From: Actinomycetota bacterium
GTDB taxonomy: Bacteria; Actinomycetota; Thermoleophilia; Solirubrobacterales; Solirubrobacteraceae
Length of the DNA: 8,896 bases
Reading direction: 5' to 3'
Assembly: GCA_005883255.1 (NCBI GenBank)
Contig: VAXS01000018.1
Location: forward strand, 1 to 8,896
Shown here: positions 1 to 5,452 of the stretch, piece by piece
Numbering within the stretch: the first letter of the stretch is position 1
Layout: each line of letters begins with the position of its first letter
Notes under the pieces: model-generated
The model's database searches: none
The model's input: only the letters and a program-made list of their open reading frames with translations
Told to the model about the DNA's origin: nothing
Translations under genes and position numbers: made by a program

Positions 1-107
1 CTGATCGGGCGCTGGCGCCACCAGAACTCCGGCTTGGCCCGGTCGCGGGTGTAGCGACCCTCCGGCGGGGTGCCGACCCAGTCCTCGTCGTCGTCGAACG
101 CGCTCAC
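1..107 (-). CDS. N-terminal fragment of an unrecognised protein, cut by the window edge
   Basis: From a GTG at 107-105 the minus strand stays open to the window edge and gives 35 residues starting MSAFDDDEDWVGTPPEGRYT and ending near FWRHQRPI. Codon use is almost entirely G/C at third positions, as in the neighbouring genes. It starts 10 bases after the anti-sigma stop, so it is probably the next gene of the same transcript. The start is not certain: an ATG at 134-132 is in the same frame and would overlap the anti-sigma gene, and neither start has a strong ribosome binding site. The visible part is acidic and then basic, with no signal peptide or motif, and I do not recognise the family. A role linked to the sigma/anti-sigma pair is only an inference from position. 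Confidence 0.5.
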   Translation of the reverse strand, partial: MSAFDDDEDWVGTPPEGRYTRDRAKPEFWWRQRPI

Positions 108-117
108 GCTCCGGAGC

Positions 118-372
118 CTACGCCCCGTCGGCATGCCAGTCGCGGAAGGCCACGAGCAGCGGCTCCAGCGCCTCCGACGGCACGTCCTCGGTGCGCAGGC
201 GCGAGGTGAGCTCGATCGTCACGCGCATCTGCTCCAGGTAGGCGGTGCAGCCGTCGCACTTGCCGATGTGGCGCTCGAAGCGCCGGCGCACCCGCGCCGG
301 CAGCGCGCCCTCGAAGTAGTCGGTGACGAGCTCGACCAGCTCGCGGCAGGTGAGGTCGCGTCGCAGCCTCAT
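118..372 (-). CDS. Zinc-finger anti-sigma factor (ZAS / zf-HC2 type)
   Basis: This 84-residue soluble protein is the likely anti-sigma partner of the ECF factor just upstream. It carries the zinc-binding anti-sigma signature: Cys9, then His35-x3-Cys39-x2-Cys42 (HIGKCDGC), in a short helical domain. Family members bind and hold the sigma factor in the cytoplasm, and in RsrA-like members the zinc cysteines sense oxidation. There is no transmembrane segment, which argues for a cytosolic rather than membrane-anchored sensor. The ATG at 372 is preferred over an in-frame start at 402 because it overlaps the sigma stop as ATGA (372-369), a classic sign of translational coupling that keeps the pair in balance. 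Redox sensing here is inferred from the family; the signal is not shown by the sequence. Confidence 0.88.
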   Translation of the reverse strand: MRLRRDLTCRELVELVTDYFEGALPARVRRRFERHIGKCDGCTAYLEQMRVTIELTSRLRTEDVPSEALEPLLVAFRDWHADGA

Positions 373-995
373 GCTCCGCTCCCGTCGTCGTCGGGCCCGC
401 ACGTCGTGCGGACCTTGGAGCGCGCGCGGTGCAGGAGCACGCGCTGGTTGCCGTCGCTGATCTCCAGCGCGTCACTCACCTCGTCGGCCGACCACCCGTC
501 GATGTCGCGCAGCGCGATCACCGTCCGCTGCCGCGGCGGGAGGTCGTCGATGGTCATCCGGATGCAGTCGAGCAGCTCGCGGATGGCCAGGTGGTCCTCC
601 GGGATTCCCCACGGCGCCGGCGGCGACGACCACCAGCCGGCCCGCGGGCCGCTGGAGAGGAAGCGGTCGGGGTCGACCGCGTGCTGCTCGGAGTCGGGGT
701 CGTCGAGCGCCGAGAACGGGACGCTGCGACCCTCGCGCTGGCCGCGCGTCTTGGCCCGGTTGGCCAGGATGCGGAACAGCCAGGTCTTGAACGACGAGCG
801 CTCCTCGAAGCGGTCGATCCCCTGGATCACCGCCAGCCAGGTCTCCTGCACGACCTCCTCGGCGGTGGCCCGGTCCCGGACGTAGCGCCGCGCCAGCCAC
901 AGCATGCCGGGGCGGTAGCGCTCGATCAGCCGCCGGAACGTGGCCTCGTCCCCGCGGCGCAGGGCGGCGACCACGTCGCGCTCGTCGTCGTCCAT
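369..995 (-). CDS. ECF-family RNA polymerase sigma factor
   Basis: This 208-residue sigma-70 family protein of the extracytoplasmic-function type directs RNA polymerase to a stress regulon. Region 2 lies at about residues 10-85 (VVQETWLAV, then FKTWLFRILANRAK, the -10 recognition and core-binding helices). Region 4 lies at about 135-195 (LPPRQRTVIALRDIDGWSADEV, then a helix-turn-helix ending in RVLLHRARSKVR). There is no region 1 or 3. The linker between the domains (about 95-133) is long and rich in Pro, Trp and Ser (GWWSSPPAPWG). The start is supported by AGGAG at 1006-1002 with a six-base spacer. The gene ends inside the ATG of the anti-sigma gene. Amidase and dehydrogenase genes lie upstream in the same direction, which suggests but does not prove an envelope-stress role. 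Confidence 0.93.
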   Translation of the reverse strand: MDDDERDVVAALRRGDEATFRRLIERYRPGMLWLARRYVRDRATAEEVVQETWLAVIQGIDRFEERSSFKTWLFRILANRAKTRGQREGRSVPFSALDDPDSEQHAVDPDRFLSSGPRAGWWSSPPAPWGIPEDHLAIRELLDCIRMTIDDLPPRQRTVIALRDIDGWSADEVSDALEISDGNQRVLLHRARSKVRTTCGPDDDGSGA

Positions 996-1041
996 CGGCG
1001 GCTCCTCTCGCTCCGGCGGCGCCGGGGTCGGTGGTGGTGCC

Positions 1042-1071
1042 CGCCTGTCTCCCAGGCGTCGCGGACGTTAC
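1042..1071 (-). promoter_or_regulatory. Hairpin and possible sigma-operon promoter
   Basis: The 85-base gap between the amidase stop and the sigma start contains a perfect six-base inverted repeat, CGCCTG (1042-1047) and CAGGCG (1053-1058), around a five-base loop. No T-run follows on the minus strand, so it is a poor intrinsic terminator. Read on the minus strand, GTAAC (1071-1067) and GACAGG (1049-1044) are 17 bases apart, a spacing that would suit an ECF promoter driving the sigma gene itself. Both readings are weak; it may just mark the boundary between two parts of one transcript. Confidence 0.2.
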
Positions 1072-1080
1072 GGGAGGCTC

Positions 1081-2331
1081 CTACTTGCGCGTCGTGCGGA
1101 AGGTCGCGTCGCCGCCCGGGTACCGGTGGCCCTGACCGTCGATCGCCACGAGCCGGAAGTGGTAGGTCGTCGAGCGCGTGAGTCCGCTCACGGGGGACGA
1201 GACCGCCACCGGGCCGGTGCCGGAGCCGGCGCTCGCGGTGAGCGTCGACCGGCCGTAGCTCGTCGTCGTGCCGTAGTCGAAGGAGTAGCTGGTGGGCTGG
1301 CCGTGCGGGTTGATGGACAGCGTGGCGTAGAAGGCGCCGCCCGGGCACTCGGTGGCCCCGACGTCGCGATGGCCGGCGATGTTGGGGAACGTCGCCTGCG
1401 TCCCGTTGACCGGGTTGACGGACAGCGACGCGCCCTGCGGGTCGATGCCGTGGCGGTCGGACTCCCAGGCCAGCAGGCTCTCCAGCGCCGACCGGGCGGC
1501 CGGGGTCGCGTCCTGGGTGTTCAGGGTGCCGAGCAGCGCGATCCCCACGGTGCCCGAGTTGTAGCCGTAGGCGTGGGCCCCGGTCACCCCGTATCCGCGG
1601 CCGTCCTCTCCGGGCGGTGAGGCGGAAGGGGGATCGAAGGTGTGCCGGCCTTCGTAGATCCGCCCGGCCTCGTCGATCAGGAAGTTGTAGCCGATGTCTC
1701 CCCAGCCCTGGGTGACGGCGTGGTAGTAGTAGATGGAGCGGATCGTCGCCGCCGGGTCGGGGTCGTCGTTCTGGGTGGCGGTGTGGTGGACGATCAGCTT
1801 CTGCACCGGATAGAACGCCGGCGGCCAGGTCTCCTTCCCGGACGAGTCGAAGCGCAGCCTCTCGTCGGCTCCCCAGCCGGCGCGCAGGACGATCGGCGGC
1901 TGGGAGATGCTCGCCGCCGAGGCCACCGGCGCGGCCCTGGTCGAGTCGCCCTCGCGCAGGGTCAGCAACGAGACGCGGCGGACCGGTCGGGACACGAGCA
2001 CCCGCACGGCGCGCGCCCCGCGCGCCAGCGTCACGGACCCGTAGACCTCGCGGCCCCCTCGGCCCTCGGCCAACTCGTCCAGGAGCACCGAGCGCACGCG
2101 GCCGAAGCGCCGCCCGTCGCGGCTCAGGCGGAAGACGATCCTCGCGCCCGGGCTCCGGCGCCAGTGCAGCGCGAAGTGCGTCGTGCCCGCCGGCAGGACG
2201 AAGGTATGGGAGCGAAGGACGGCGGCCGAGTACTGGCGAGCCGGCGGGGCGGCGGCGGTCCGGGCGCCAGCCGACGGCGCGACGGCCAGCAGGGAGCAGA
2301 GCGCGAGGAGGGCGAGCGCGGGGCGACGCAT
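1081..2331 (-). CDS. Secreted PGRP/amidase_2 protein with Fn3-like C-terminal domain
   Basis: A 416-residue exported protein, probably an N-acetylmuramoyl-L-alanine amidase that cuts the peptide from the glycan chain of peptidoglycan. It has a signal peptide (MRRPALALLALCSLLAV, cleavage after about residue 23), a beta-rich region of unknown role (about 30-145), and a PGRP/amidase_2 domain (about 147-338). That domain has VHHTAT (His182/183), GYNFLID (Tyr215), YEGR, and GHRD...TECPG (His321, Cys329), so the zinc ligands and catalytic Tyr are present. The tail (about 340-416, SYSFDYGTTTSYG...TTYHFRLVA) is an Fn3-like module common in Solirubrobacterales proteins. The join is abrupt: the last amidase helix runs straight into the middle of the first Fn3 strand. 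ATG 2331 is chosen; a GTG at 2334 is equally possible, and the ribosome binding site (AGG at 2343-2341) is weak. The gene starts about 25 bases after the dehydrogenase-like gene. Confidence 0.88.
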   Translation of the reverse strand: MRRPALALLALCSLLAVAPSAGARTAAAPPARQYSAAVLRSHTFVLPAGTTHFALHWRRSPGARIVFRLSRDGRRFGRVRSVLLDELAEGRGGREVYGSVTLARGARAVRVLVSRPVRRVSLLTLREGDSTRAAPVASAASISQPPIVLRAGWGADERLRFDSSGKETWPPAFYPVQKLIVHHTATQNDDPDPAATIRSIYYYHAVTQGWGDIGYNFLIDEAGRIYEGRHTFDPPSASPPGEDGRGYGVTGAHAYGYNSGTVGIALLGTLNTQDATPAARSALESLLAWESDRHGIDPQGASLSVNPVNGTQATFPNIAGHRDVGATECPGGAFYATLSINPHGQPTSYSFDYGTTTSYGRSTLTASAGSGTGPVAVSSPVSGLTRSTTYHFRLVAIDGQGHRYPGGDATFRTTRK

Positions 2332-2356
2332 CACGCCGAGCCTATACGAACTGGCG

Positions 2357-3352
2357 TCAGCGGTCGGCGATCTGGAAGCCGGCGCGCCCGAAGGCGGGCC
2401 CCAGCTGCTCGAGCGCGAAGAGCTCTTCCGGCGCGAACACCCCGCCGCGGGACGGCTCGCGGGCGCGCAGCTCGACCAGCGCGTCTCCGAGGACCACGGT
2501 GGACTGCGCCGTCATGCGGTAGTCGCCGCGGCCGTGGACCACGCTGGCGGCGAGGCGCTCTCCCGCCCGGTTCACCGCCACCCATTCGGCGATCGGCTCG
2601 CGCGTGGCCTCCGCCGGCACCCGGCCCCGGCCGACCACGAAGGCGAGGCGCGGCGTGCCCCGGATCATCCGCAGCCGGTTCAGCGCCCGGAACAGACCCT
2701 GAAGCGCGCGCTCGCGGAAGTACACGCCGAGGCGCACCCGGCGTCGTCCGAGCAGCTGCTCCGACAGCCACCCGCGGTCCTCCGGGCCCACTTCGAAGCA
2801 GGTCCGTGCTCCCAGCGGAGCCCCGAGGTCGGCACGAAACGTCGAGTGGTGGCGGGCGGCGGTGAGGTAGCGATGGATCAGCCCGGCGCCGGACTTACCG
2901 CTGGTCGCGGCGGCGGACAAGGTGAAAGCCAGCTCGAGCTCGTCCGCCTCCGGGTGGCGGCGCAGCAGGTCCGCGGCCACCAGGCTGGTGATCCCCGGGA
3001 CCAGGCCGGCGTGGATCAGGACCAGGCCCCGGCCCGGAGCGGCCTCCCGCTGCAGCGCCCAGCCCCGGGCCGCGGCGATGGCCGACACGTTCACGATGGC
3101 CGGACCGTGCTCCAGCACGACCCGCTCGGCCACGAGCCGCTCGTCGGGCACGGGGTTGGCGACGAGGTCGACGTCCTGGAGCGCCGCCCGCAGGGTGTCG
3201 GGCCGGTCGAGGTCGACCAGCCGCACGCCGTCCTGGGGCCGCCGTCCCGCGCGCACCACGTCCCACCCGGCGTCGGCGAACGCCCGGGCCAGCACGCTGC
3301 CCAGCACCCCCTGGGCGCCCAGGACCAGCACGCACTGAGGGGAGGTCGCCAT
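2357..3352 (-). CDS. Saccharopine-dehydrogenase-like NAD(P)-binding protein
   Basis: A 331-residue cytoplasmic protein with an N-terminal Rossmann fold. A beta strand (CVLVLG) leads into the dinucleotide loop G12-x-x-G15-x-x-G18 (GAQGVLGSV), and the acidic-basic segment after DVVRAGRRP would bind the cofactor ribose. The stretch LIHAGLVPGITSLVAADLL (about 112-130) matches the hallmark hinge of saccharopine-dehydrogenase-like reductases, and the C-terminal half is the alpha/beta substrate domain of that family. The substrate is unknown; many actinobacterial members are not lysine enzymes, and nothing here ties it to lysine metabolism. The start lacks a convincing ribosome binding site, so translation may begin near the 5' end of the transcript. 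It is the first gene of the minus-strand run, divergent from the membrane-protein gene 77 bases away; I saw no convincing promoter in that gap. Confidence 0.8.
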   Translation of the reverse strand: MATSPQCVLVLGAQGVLGSVLARAFADAGWDVVRAGRRPQDGVRLVDLDRPDTLRAALQDVDLVANPVPDERLVAERVVLEHGPAIVNVSAIAAARGWALQREAAPGRGLVLIHAGLVPGITSLVAADLLRRHPEADELELAFTLSAAATSGKSGAGLIHRYLTAARHHSTFRADLGAPLGARTCFEVGPEDRGWLSEQLLGRRRVRLGVYFRERALQGLFRALNRLRMIRGTPRLAFVVGRGRVPAEATREPIAEWVAVNRAGERLAASVVHGRGDYRMTAQSTVVLGDALVELRAREPSRGGVFAPEELFALEQLGPAFGRAGFQIADR

Positions 3353-3429
3353 CGCCCGGTCAGCCAGCCGTGTGGCATCCGACCCGTGCGCTAGAGATCG
3401 GAGCTCCCGTTGGAGTCGAGGAGGTTGGC

Positions 3430-4134
3430 ATGGCTGCGCGAGGTGGTTTGAGCAGGTTTGCGCCGTTGACGGGCGCGATCTTCGTGATCCTGGTCGTGGT
3501 CGGGTTTGCGGCCCTGGGACGGAGCACGCCGGGCGTCGGCGCCTCGGTGACCAAGGTCCATTCCTTCTACCACGCCCATCACAACCGCGAGATGGCGGCG
3601 GCGTTCGTCGTCGCGATCGCCTCGGCCTTCCTCCTGTTCTTCGCCGCCCACCTGCGCAGCGCGCTGGCGGTCGCCAACCCGGCCGCGGTGCGCATGCGCC
3701 GCGCCGCCTTCGGCGGGGGCGTGGTGGCAGTGGGCGGATTCCTGGTCGCCTCGGCGGGCCACTTCGCGCTGGCGGACGCCTCGCGCAAGGCGCACGTCAC
3801 GCTCCAGGCGCTCCAGGCGCTCAACGTCCTGGACAACGACCTCTTCCTGCCGCTCGCGGGCGGGATCGCGGTGATGATCCTGGCGTCCGGTATCTCCCTC
3901 GTCCGCTCGGTGACGTTGCTGCCGCACTGGCTCGGCTGGGTGGCGGTGGTGATCGGGATCATCGGCTTCACCCCCGCCGGGTTCTTCGCGTTCCTGGCGT
4001 CCGGCGACGAAGAGGGCGACGATCAGGCCCAGCACCGTCGCGGTCAGCACGAGCTCGAGGGTCGCGTGCTGCCCCCAGGGCTTGAGTCGCCGCCGACGGT
4101 AGGAGCGGTAGGACATTCCTGGCAGACAGCTTAA
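3430..4134 (+). CDS. Multi-pass membrane protein, probably with an altered C-terminus
   Basis: A 234-residue integral membrane protein of unknown function. Five hydrophobic segments are visible at about 12-30, 55-80, 94-114, 138-158 and 166-191, the last being LGWVAVVIGIIGFTPAGFFA. Its layout resembles six-helix actinobacterial membrane proteins in which one more hydrophobic helix follows. Here, after FLASG (about residue 192), the sequence turns into a hydrophilic tail (DEEGDDQAQHRRGQ...) and the third codon positions lose their strong G/C bias, so the tail is probably not native. The ATG at 3430 is chosen over an in-frame ATG at 3370 because AGGAGG (3419-3424) lies five bases upstream, while the earlier start has no such site and would add a non-hydrophobic leader. 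Its 3' end overlaps a candidate minus-strand gene. Confidence 0.75.
   Translation: MAARGGLSRFAPLTGAIFVILVVVGFAALGRSTPGVGASVTKVHSFYHAHHNREMAAAFVVAIASAFLLFFAAHLRSALAVANPAAVRMRRAAFGGGVVAVGGFLVASAGHFALADASRKAHVTLQALQALNVLDNDLFLPLAGGIAVMILASGISLVRSVTLLPHWLGWVAVVIGIIGFTPAGFFAFLASGDEEGDDQAQHRRGQHELEGRVLPPGLESPPTVGAVGHSWQTA
4000..4116 (-). pseudogene. Candidate 5' part of a small single-pass membrane protein
   Basis: Read on the minus strand from ATG 4116-4114 this gives a basic start (MSYRSYRRRRLKPWGQHATL) followed by a clean hydrophobic helix (LELVLTATVLGLIVALFVAG). Third positions are G/C in nearly every codon up to about 4003 and then fall off, while the plus-strand frame over the same bases shows the opposite pattern. 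The frame then runs on without a stop into the antisense of the membrane gene, so its own 3' end appears lost. The start is weak: the only Shine-Dalgarno-like bases (AGGA) abut the ATG. It may be a real gene fragment left by a deletion, or a chance frame. I rely on the topology (positive-inside N-terminus, one helix) and the codon bias. Confidence 0.35.
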
Positions 4135-4143
4135 CGGTGCAAC

Positions 4144-4184
4144 GCGAGCGCCGTGCCGCTCGCATGACGGGCCGCGAGCCCGTT
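4144..4184. terminator. Tandem hairpins between convergent genes
   Basis: Two inverted repeats fill the gap between the plus-strand stop (4134) and the lipoprotein stop (4188). The first is GCGAGC (4144-4149) with GCTCGC (4158-4163) around eight bases. The second is ACGGGC (4167-4172) with GCCCGT (4178-4183) around five bases, extended by a G-T pair. The position just past two convergent stops fits a bidirectional terminator. There is no T-run on either side, which is common in high-GC actinobacteria but leaves the call unproven. Confidence 0.4.
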
Positions 4185-4187
4185 GAC

Positions 4188-4754
4188 TCAGTATCCGCCC
4201 GAGCCCGAGTAGCCCCCACCGCTCGAGGTCTGGCCGCTTCCCTGCTTCGTGGCCGACGCGTGAGCCTTGGCACCCGCCGGCGACAGGGCGAACCACTGCG
4301 CCCCGAACGCGGTGACGCCGTTGCCGTTGGTCTGGCCGGGGGCGTTGTCGCCCGAGAAGTAGTAGAGCGGATGGCCGGCGAACGTGACCTGGGTCATGCC
4401 GTCCCCGCGCTTGGTCTCCCCGAGCTTCGAGCTGGTGACCCCGCTGCCCCCCGTGGGCGTCCCGTTCGTGGTCGCGGGAGGCCAGGCGGAGGCGCAGGCT
4501 CCGCTGCAGGTGCTCTTCGTCCCGGTGTCCTTGGCGAACACGTAAAGCGTGCGGCCGGTGCCGTCTGTGAGGATCGTGCCCAGGCCCGAGCTCTTCGCGA
4601 TGACGGACATGCCGGTCGCGCCGCTCGACGGCGCCGGGGTGGCCGCCGCGGTGCTCGACGACTTCCCGGCCGAGCTCTTGGAGGACCCGCCGCAACCGGC
4701 CACGACCGCGCCGACTCCGGCGACCGCGACGATCGAAATCAATACCCGTCTCAT
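4188..4754 (-). CDS. Lipoprotein with secreted repeats (COG4315 / Lipoprotein_15 type)
   Basis: A 188-residue membrane-anchored lipoprotein. A short signal peptide (MRRVLISIVAVAGVG) ends in a lipobox AVVAGC with Cys21 as the lipidated residue, followed by a Ser/Ala/Thr/Pro linker (22-48). Two copies of the secreted repeat follow: LGTILTDGTGRTLYVFAKD with TCSGACASAWPP (about 58-93, with Cys83 and Cys87), and VTFAGHPLYYFSGDNAPG with GAQWFALSPAG (about 123-161). The tail is low-complexity Gly/Ser/Tyr. The family is widespread in actinobacteria and proteobacteria, and its function is not established. The start is supported by GGAG (4763-4760) five bases ahead. The same frame stays open far upstream to 5438, but that is a GC-rich artefact with no signal peptide. 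A candidate ECF-type promoter lies about 40 bases upstream. Confidence 0.9.
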   Translation of the reverse strand: MRRVLISIVAVAGVGAVVAGCGGSSKSSAGKSSSTAAATPAPSSGATGMSVIAKSSGLGTILTDGTGRTLYVFAKDTGTKSTCSGACASAWPPATTNGTPTGGSGVTSSKLGETKRGDGMTQVTFAGHPLYYFSGDNAPGQTNGNGVTAFGAQWFALSPAGAKAHASATKQGSGQTSSGGGYSGSGGY

Positions 4755-4791
4755 CTGCGCTCCGTTCTCAGTGGTGGACTGCTCACCCTTC

Positions 4792-4818
4792 AAGACGGAT
4801 AACCGGTGCAGAACTTCC
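4792..4818 (-). promoter_or_regulatory. Candidate ECF-type promoter for the lipoprotein gene
   Basis: On the minus strand GGAAGTT (4818-4812) is followed, with 16 bases between GGAAG and CGTC, by CGTCTT (4797-4792). This matches the general ECF layout of a GGAA-type -35 and a CGTC-type -10. Transcription would start near 4785 and leave a leader of about 30 bases before the ATG at 4754, a sensible length that includes the GGAG site. Whether the ECF factor encoded in this window uses it is unknown; I did not find a clear second copy upstream of the sigma operon. Confidence 0.3.
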
Positions 4819-4855
4819 CGGGGGCCGCACTTCCCGGTGGGCCCCTGCCTATCGA

Positions 4856-4954
4856 TCAGTAGCGGGGCGGCTCGGCCCGGCCGGTGGCCCGCCCCGTGCG
4901 GAAGATGGCCTTGACCAGCTTCCACTCGGCGACCCATTTGAACAGCTTGCGCAT
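4856..4954 (-). CDS. Small basic 32-residue protein of unknown function
   Basis: This short minus-strand ORF runs from ATG 4954-4952 to TGA 4858-4856. The product begins MRKLFKWVAEWKLVKAIFRT and ends in a Gly/Arg/Ala-rich tail with PPRY. The first 19 residues could form an amphipathic helix with Lys/Arg on one face and Trp, Phe, Leu, Val and Ile on the other, which would suit lying on a membrane surface. A strong Shine-Dalgarno (GAGGGAG, with GGAG at 4964-4961) sits six bases upstream, and most third positions are G/C. It lies between the decayed peptidoglycan-binding gene and the lipoprotein gene, all on the same strand. I do not recognise a family, and membrane association is inferred. A chance ORF cannot be excluded at this length, but the binding site and composition favour a real gene. 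Confidence 0.6.
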   Translation of the reverse strand: MRKLFKWVAEWKLVKAIFRTGRATGRAEPPRY

Positions 4955-5023
4955 CTCGATCTCCCTCAAGATCGGGATACCCGGCCCCCCACCTCTCTAC
5001 GCCACACGCACGCTGGCAAGGCC

Positions 5024-5238
5024 TCAGTCCTCCAGGGCGTCGATCTTCGCCCACGTCTGCGGGCCGACGATGCAGTCGGCGGCGATTCCGTGGTCCTACT
5101 GGAGCTTCTTCACCGCCGTCTCCGTCTTGTCCCCGAAGCTCCCGTCCACGGGGCCGCGGTAGTAGCCGAGTCCCTTCAGAGCCTTCAACTGGCGGACCGT
5201 CGTCCCTGTTGCGCCCTCTCGAGCAACGGCTCTGCCAT
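5024..5238 (-). pseudogene. Decayed peptidoglycan-binding domain (PG_binding_1) gene
   Basis: Translation from ATG 5238-5236 gives MAEPLLER and soon stops. If one base is restored near 5220 the frame continues as GATGTTVRQLKALKGLGYY, then RGPVDGSFGDKTETAVKKLQ, a TAG at 5098-5096, and DHGIAADCIVGPQTWAKIDA, ending with TGA at 5026-5024. That is a complete stand-alone PG_binding_1 domain of about 71 residues: the GxxGxxVxxLQ start, the GYxxGPVDGxFG turn and the D-x-IVGPxTW end. The damage is a one-base deletion (CTC-GAGAGGGC where CTCCGAGAGGGC is expected), a nonsense codon, and probably Gly to Cys in DCIVGP. The original ribosome binding site AGGAGG (5250-5245) is intact, so decay looks recent. 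Intact relatives bind cell-wall peptidoglycan. Confidence 0.85.
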
Positions 5239-5452
5239 GAAGCACCTCCTCTTGCACTTGCGGGCAACCGTGCCATCACCGAGCGTTCACGCCCGCGGGG
5301 TGAAATCCGCAGGCGCCAATGCACAGCACTCGTACGGGTTCCGACACCTTTCATGCGCACGGTTGACGTGATATGTCCGGAGTGAGAGGGTCGCGCAAAA
5401 CTGCCTCGGCGCGCCACGGGAGGGCGCCGGACCGACATGGAGGTACAGAACC
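5239..5452. promoter_or_regulatory. Divergent intergenic region upstream of the S53 peptidase
   Basis: These 214 bases separate the decayed peptidoglycan-binding gene from the peptidase gene and must hold promoters for both directions. Visible elements are the AGGAGG site of the decayed gene (5245-5250), an inverted repeat TTCAC (5286-5290) and GTGAA (5300-5304) enclosing the palindrome CCCGCGGG, a TTGACG (5363-5368) that could be a plus-strand -35 but has no good -10 at 17 bases, and GGAGGT (5439-5444) ahead of the peptidase ATG. I see no coding sequence here. The inverted repeat could be an operator or simply a short hairpin. Confidence 0.3.

Noticed and set aside
104..475. A 123-codon minus-strand frame overlapping the anti-sigma gene
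   Set aside because: It is an alternative frame of the anti-sigma and sigma genes with Arg/Ala-rich low complexity; the zinc-finger frame explains the region.
1642..3394. Long plus-strand open frames (about 400 codons each) opposite the amidase and dehydrogenase-like genes
   Set aside because: Their translations are Arg/Gly/Pro-rich without motifs, while the minus strand gives recognisable domains with matching lengths and starts.
3370..3429. An earlier start for the plus-strand membrane protein at 3370
   Set aside because: The AGGAGG at 3419-3424 is correctly placed for ATG 3430, and the extra 20 residues have no membrane or signal character.
5096..5098. Programmed stop readthrough or pyrrolysine at the internal TAG
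   Set aside because: There is also an upstream frameshift and a substitution at a conserved Gly, so simple decay explains it better. No supporting element is visible.
4755..5438. Upstream extension of the lipoprotein frame to 5438
   Set aside because: The extension would bury the signal peptide and lipobox inside the protein and reads through the small ORF and decayed gene in the wrong frame. ATG 4754 with GGAG is the natural start.
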